Program-made: the position numbers and the translations under genes | Origin: an uncultured Frankineae bacterium | GTDB taxonomy: Bacteria; Actinomycetota; Actinomycetes; Mycobacteriales; SCTD01 | Assembly: GCA_902805775.1 (NCBI GenBank) | Contig: CADCUB010000105.1 | Coordinates: forward strand, 1-32,546 | Length of the DNA stretch: 32,546 nucleotides | Direction of reading: 5' to 3' | Notes under the pieces: generated by a model | The model's database searches: none | Told to the model about the DNA's origin: nothing | Seen by the model: only the letters and a program-made list of their open reading frames with translations | Shown here: positions 32,110 to 32,546 of the stretch, one piece after another | How positions within the stretch are numbered: the first letter of the stretch is position 1 | How the letters are laid out: the number at the start of each line of letters is the position of its first letter

Positions 32110-32546
32110 GCACCGTGGACCCGTCCTCGTCCTCGGGCCGGCGCGACAACGGCCTGCAGTCGGCCGACTGGGGAGCGCTGGTCGACCTCGACCCGCGGCT
32201 GTCCGAGACGCTGCTGAGCAGCCTGGCCAGCGCCGACGTCCCCGCCTTCGTCGAGCCCGCGGCCGGCTCCGACGCCTGGACGCGCGCCGCGCAGCTGCCC
32301 GACCGGCCGCTGCACCGGCTGTGGGTCGACCCGACCAAGGCCGACACCGCCCGGTCGGTCGTCGCCGCCGAGGTCGCCGACCTGTCGGCGCTGCTCGCCG
32401 AGCACGACCCGGGCGCGACCGCCCACGGGTTCGTGCAGGCGGTCCCCCGCAGCGCCGCCGCGCGGGTGCTCCGCCCGCCGGTGCTGCCCGACCCGCCGTC
32501 CCGCCGCGGCGCCGCTCCTCCTGCGGCCGAGCCGGGGTCCGGGCCG
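32106..32546 (+). CDS. Unknown actinobacterial protein, cut by the window edge
   Basis: GTG 32106 overlaps the hydrolase stop (GTGA) and the frame stays open to the right edge, giving 147 residues. It reads MSTVDPSSSSGRRDNGLQSA, then DWGALVDLDPRLSETLLSSL, ASADVPAFVEPA, RPLHRLWVDPTKADTARSVV and a Pro/Ala-rich end (VLPDPPSRRGAAPPAAEP). No enzyme motif is visible. Similar actinobacterial proteins next to such hydrolases often continue into a membrane region after a Pro-rich linker, but this part lies outside the window. Coupled translation suggests it works with the hydrolase. Confidence 0.7.
   Translation, partial: MSTVDPSSSSGRRDNGLQSADWGALVDLDPRLSETLLSSLASADVPAFVEPAAGSDAWTRAAQLPDRPLHRLWVDPTKADTARSVVAAEVADLSALLAEHDPGATAHGFVQAVPRSAAARVLRPPVLPDPPSRRGAAPPAAEPGSGP

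Overview
The window is chromosomal DNA of a very GC-rich actinobacterium. Evidence: extreme G/C in third codon positions, frequent GTG starts, short intergenic gaps, several starts 7 nt after a TANNNT box (leaderless style), and families such as class II DAHP synthase, an Rv2175c-type regulator, an Rv2179c-type exoribonuclease, a MacS-type kinase and DUF6480. No rRNA, tRNA, CRISPR array, insertion sequence or phage gene was seen. 31 protein-coding genes are called, two of them cut by the window edges.

Layout. 1-512: 3'-truncated AbiEi-like protein (minus). 513-1017: non-coding. 1.0-2.8 kb: phytoene/squalene synthase, a DUF6480-like small membrane protein, a PsiE-like membrane protein (plus). 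2.8-5.8 kb: two overlapping Gfo/Idh/MocA oxidoreductases, one with an N-terminal ThuA-like extension, followed by an Rv2175c-type DNA-binding protein (minus). 5.8-6.3 kb: non-coding with short repeats. 6.3-10.0 kb: LysM transglycosylase, endonuclease IV, a YedY/sulfite-oxidase-like molybdoenzyme (minus) and a class I-beta DAHP synthase. 10.2-14.7 kb: a surface-glycan block with a GT2, a GT2-GT4 fusion and a Wzx-type flippase. 14.9-17.7 kb: a DUF1059-like protein, threonine aldolase, and a one-chain sigma-like/zinc-motif/transmembrane/extracellular-domain protein. 17.8-20.9 kb (minus): exoribonuclease, phosphofructokinase with pyrophosphate-type residues, class II DAHP synthase. 21.0-25.8 kb (plus): a three-gene operon for the compatible solute N-acetylglutaminylglutamine amide (NAGGN). 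25.9-28.6 kb: MatC-type transporter, NTF2-like protein, TauE/SafE permease. 28.7-31.1 kb (minus): acyltransferase, sensor kinase, response regulator. 31.3 kb to the end: an alpha/beta hydrolase overlapping the start of a cut unknown gene.

How it fits together. Conserved actinobacterial genes (Rv2175c-type, class II DAHP synthase, Rv2179c-type nuclease, PlsC-type acyltransferase, MacRS-type two-component system) form a backbone resembling the M. tuberculosis Rv2175c-Rv2182c neighbourhood, with accessory modules between them: glycan export, osmoprotectant synthesis, a second DAHP synthase of unrelated subfamily and the sigma-like membrane protein. The items most worth a second look are the sigma-like membrane protein (16251-17732), the NAGGN operon, the phosphofructokinase active-site signature, the ThuA-like/Gfo-Idh fusion, the GT2-GT4 fusion with its separate GT2 paralogue, and the 25-bp repeat running through the end of the class II DAHP synthase gene.
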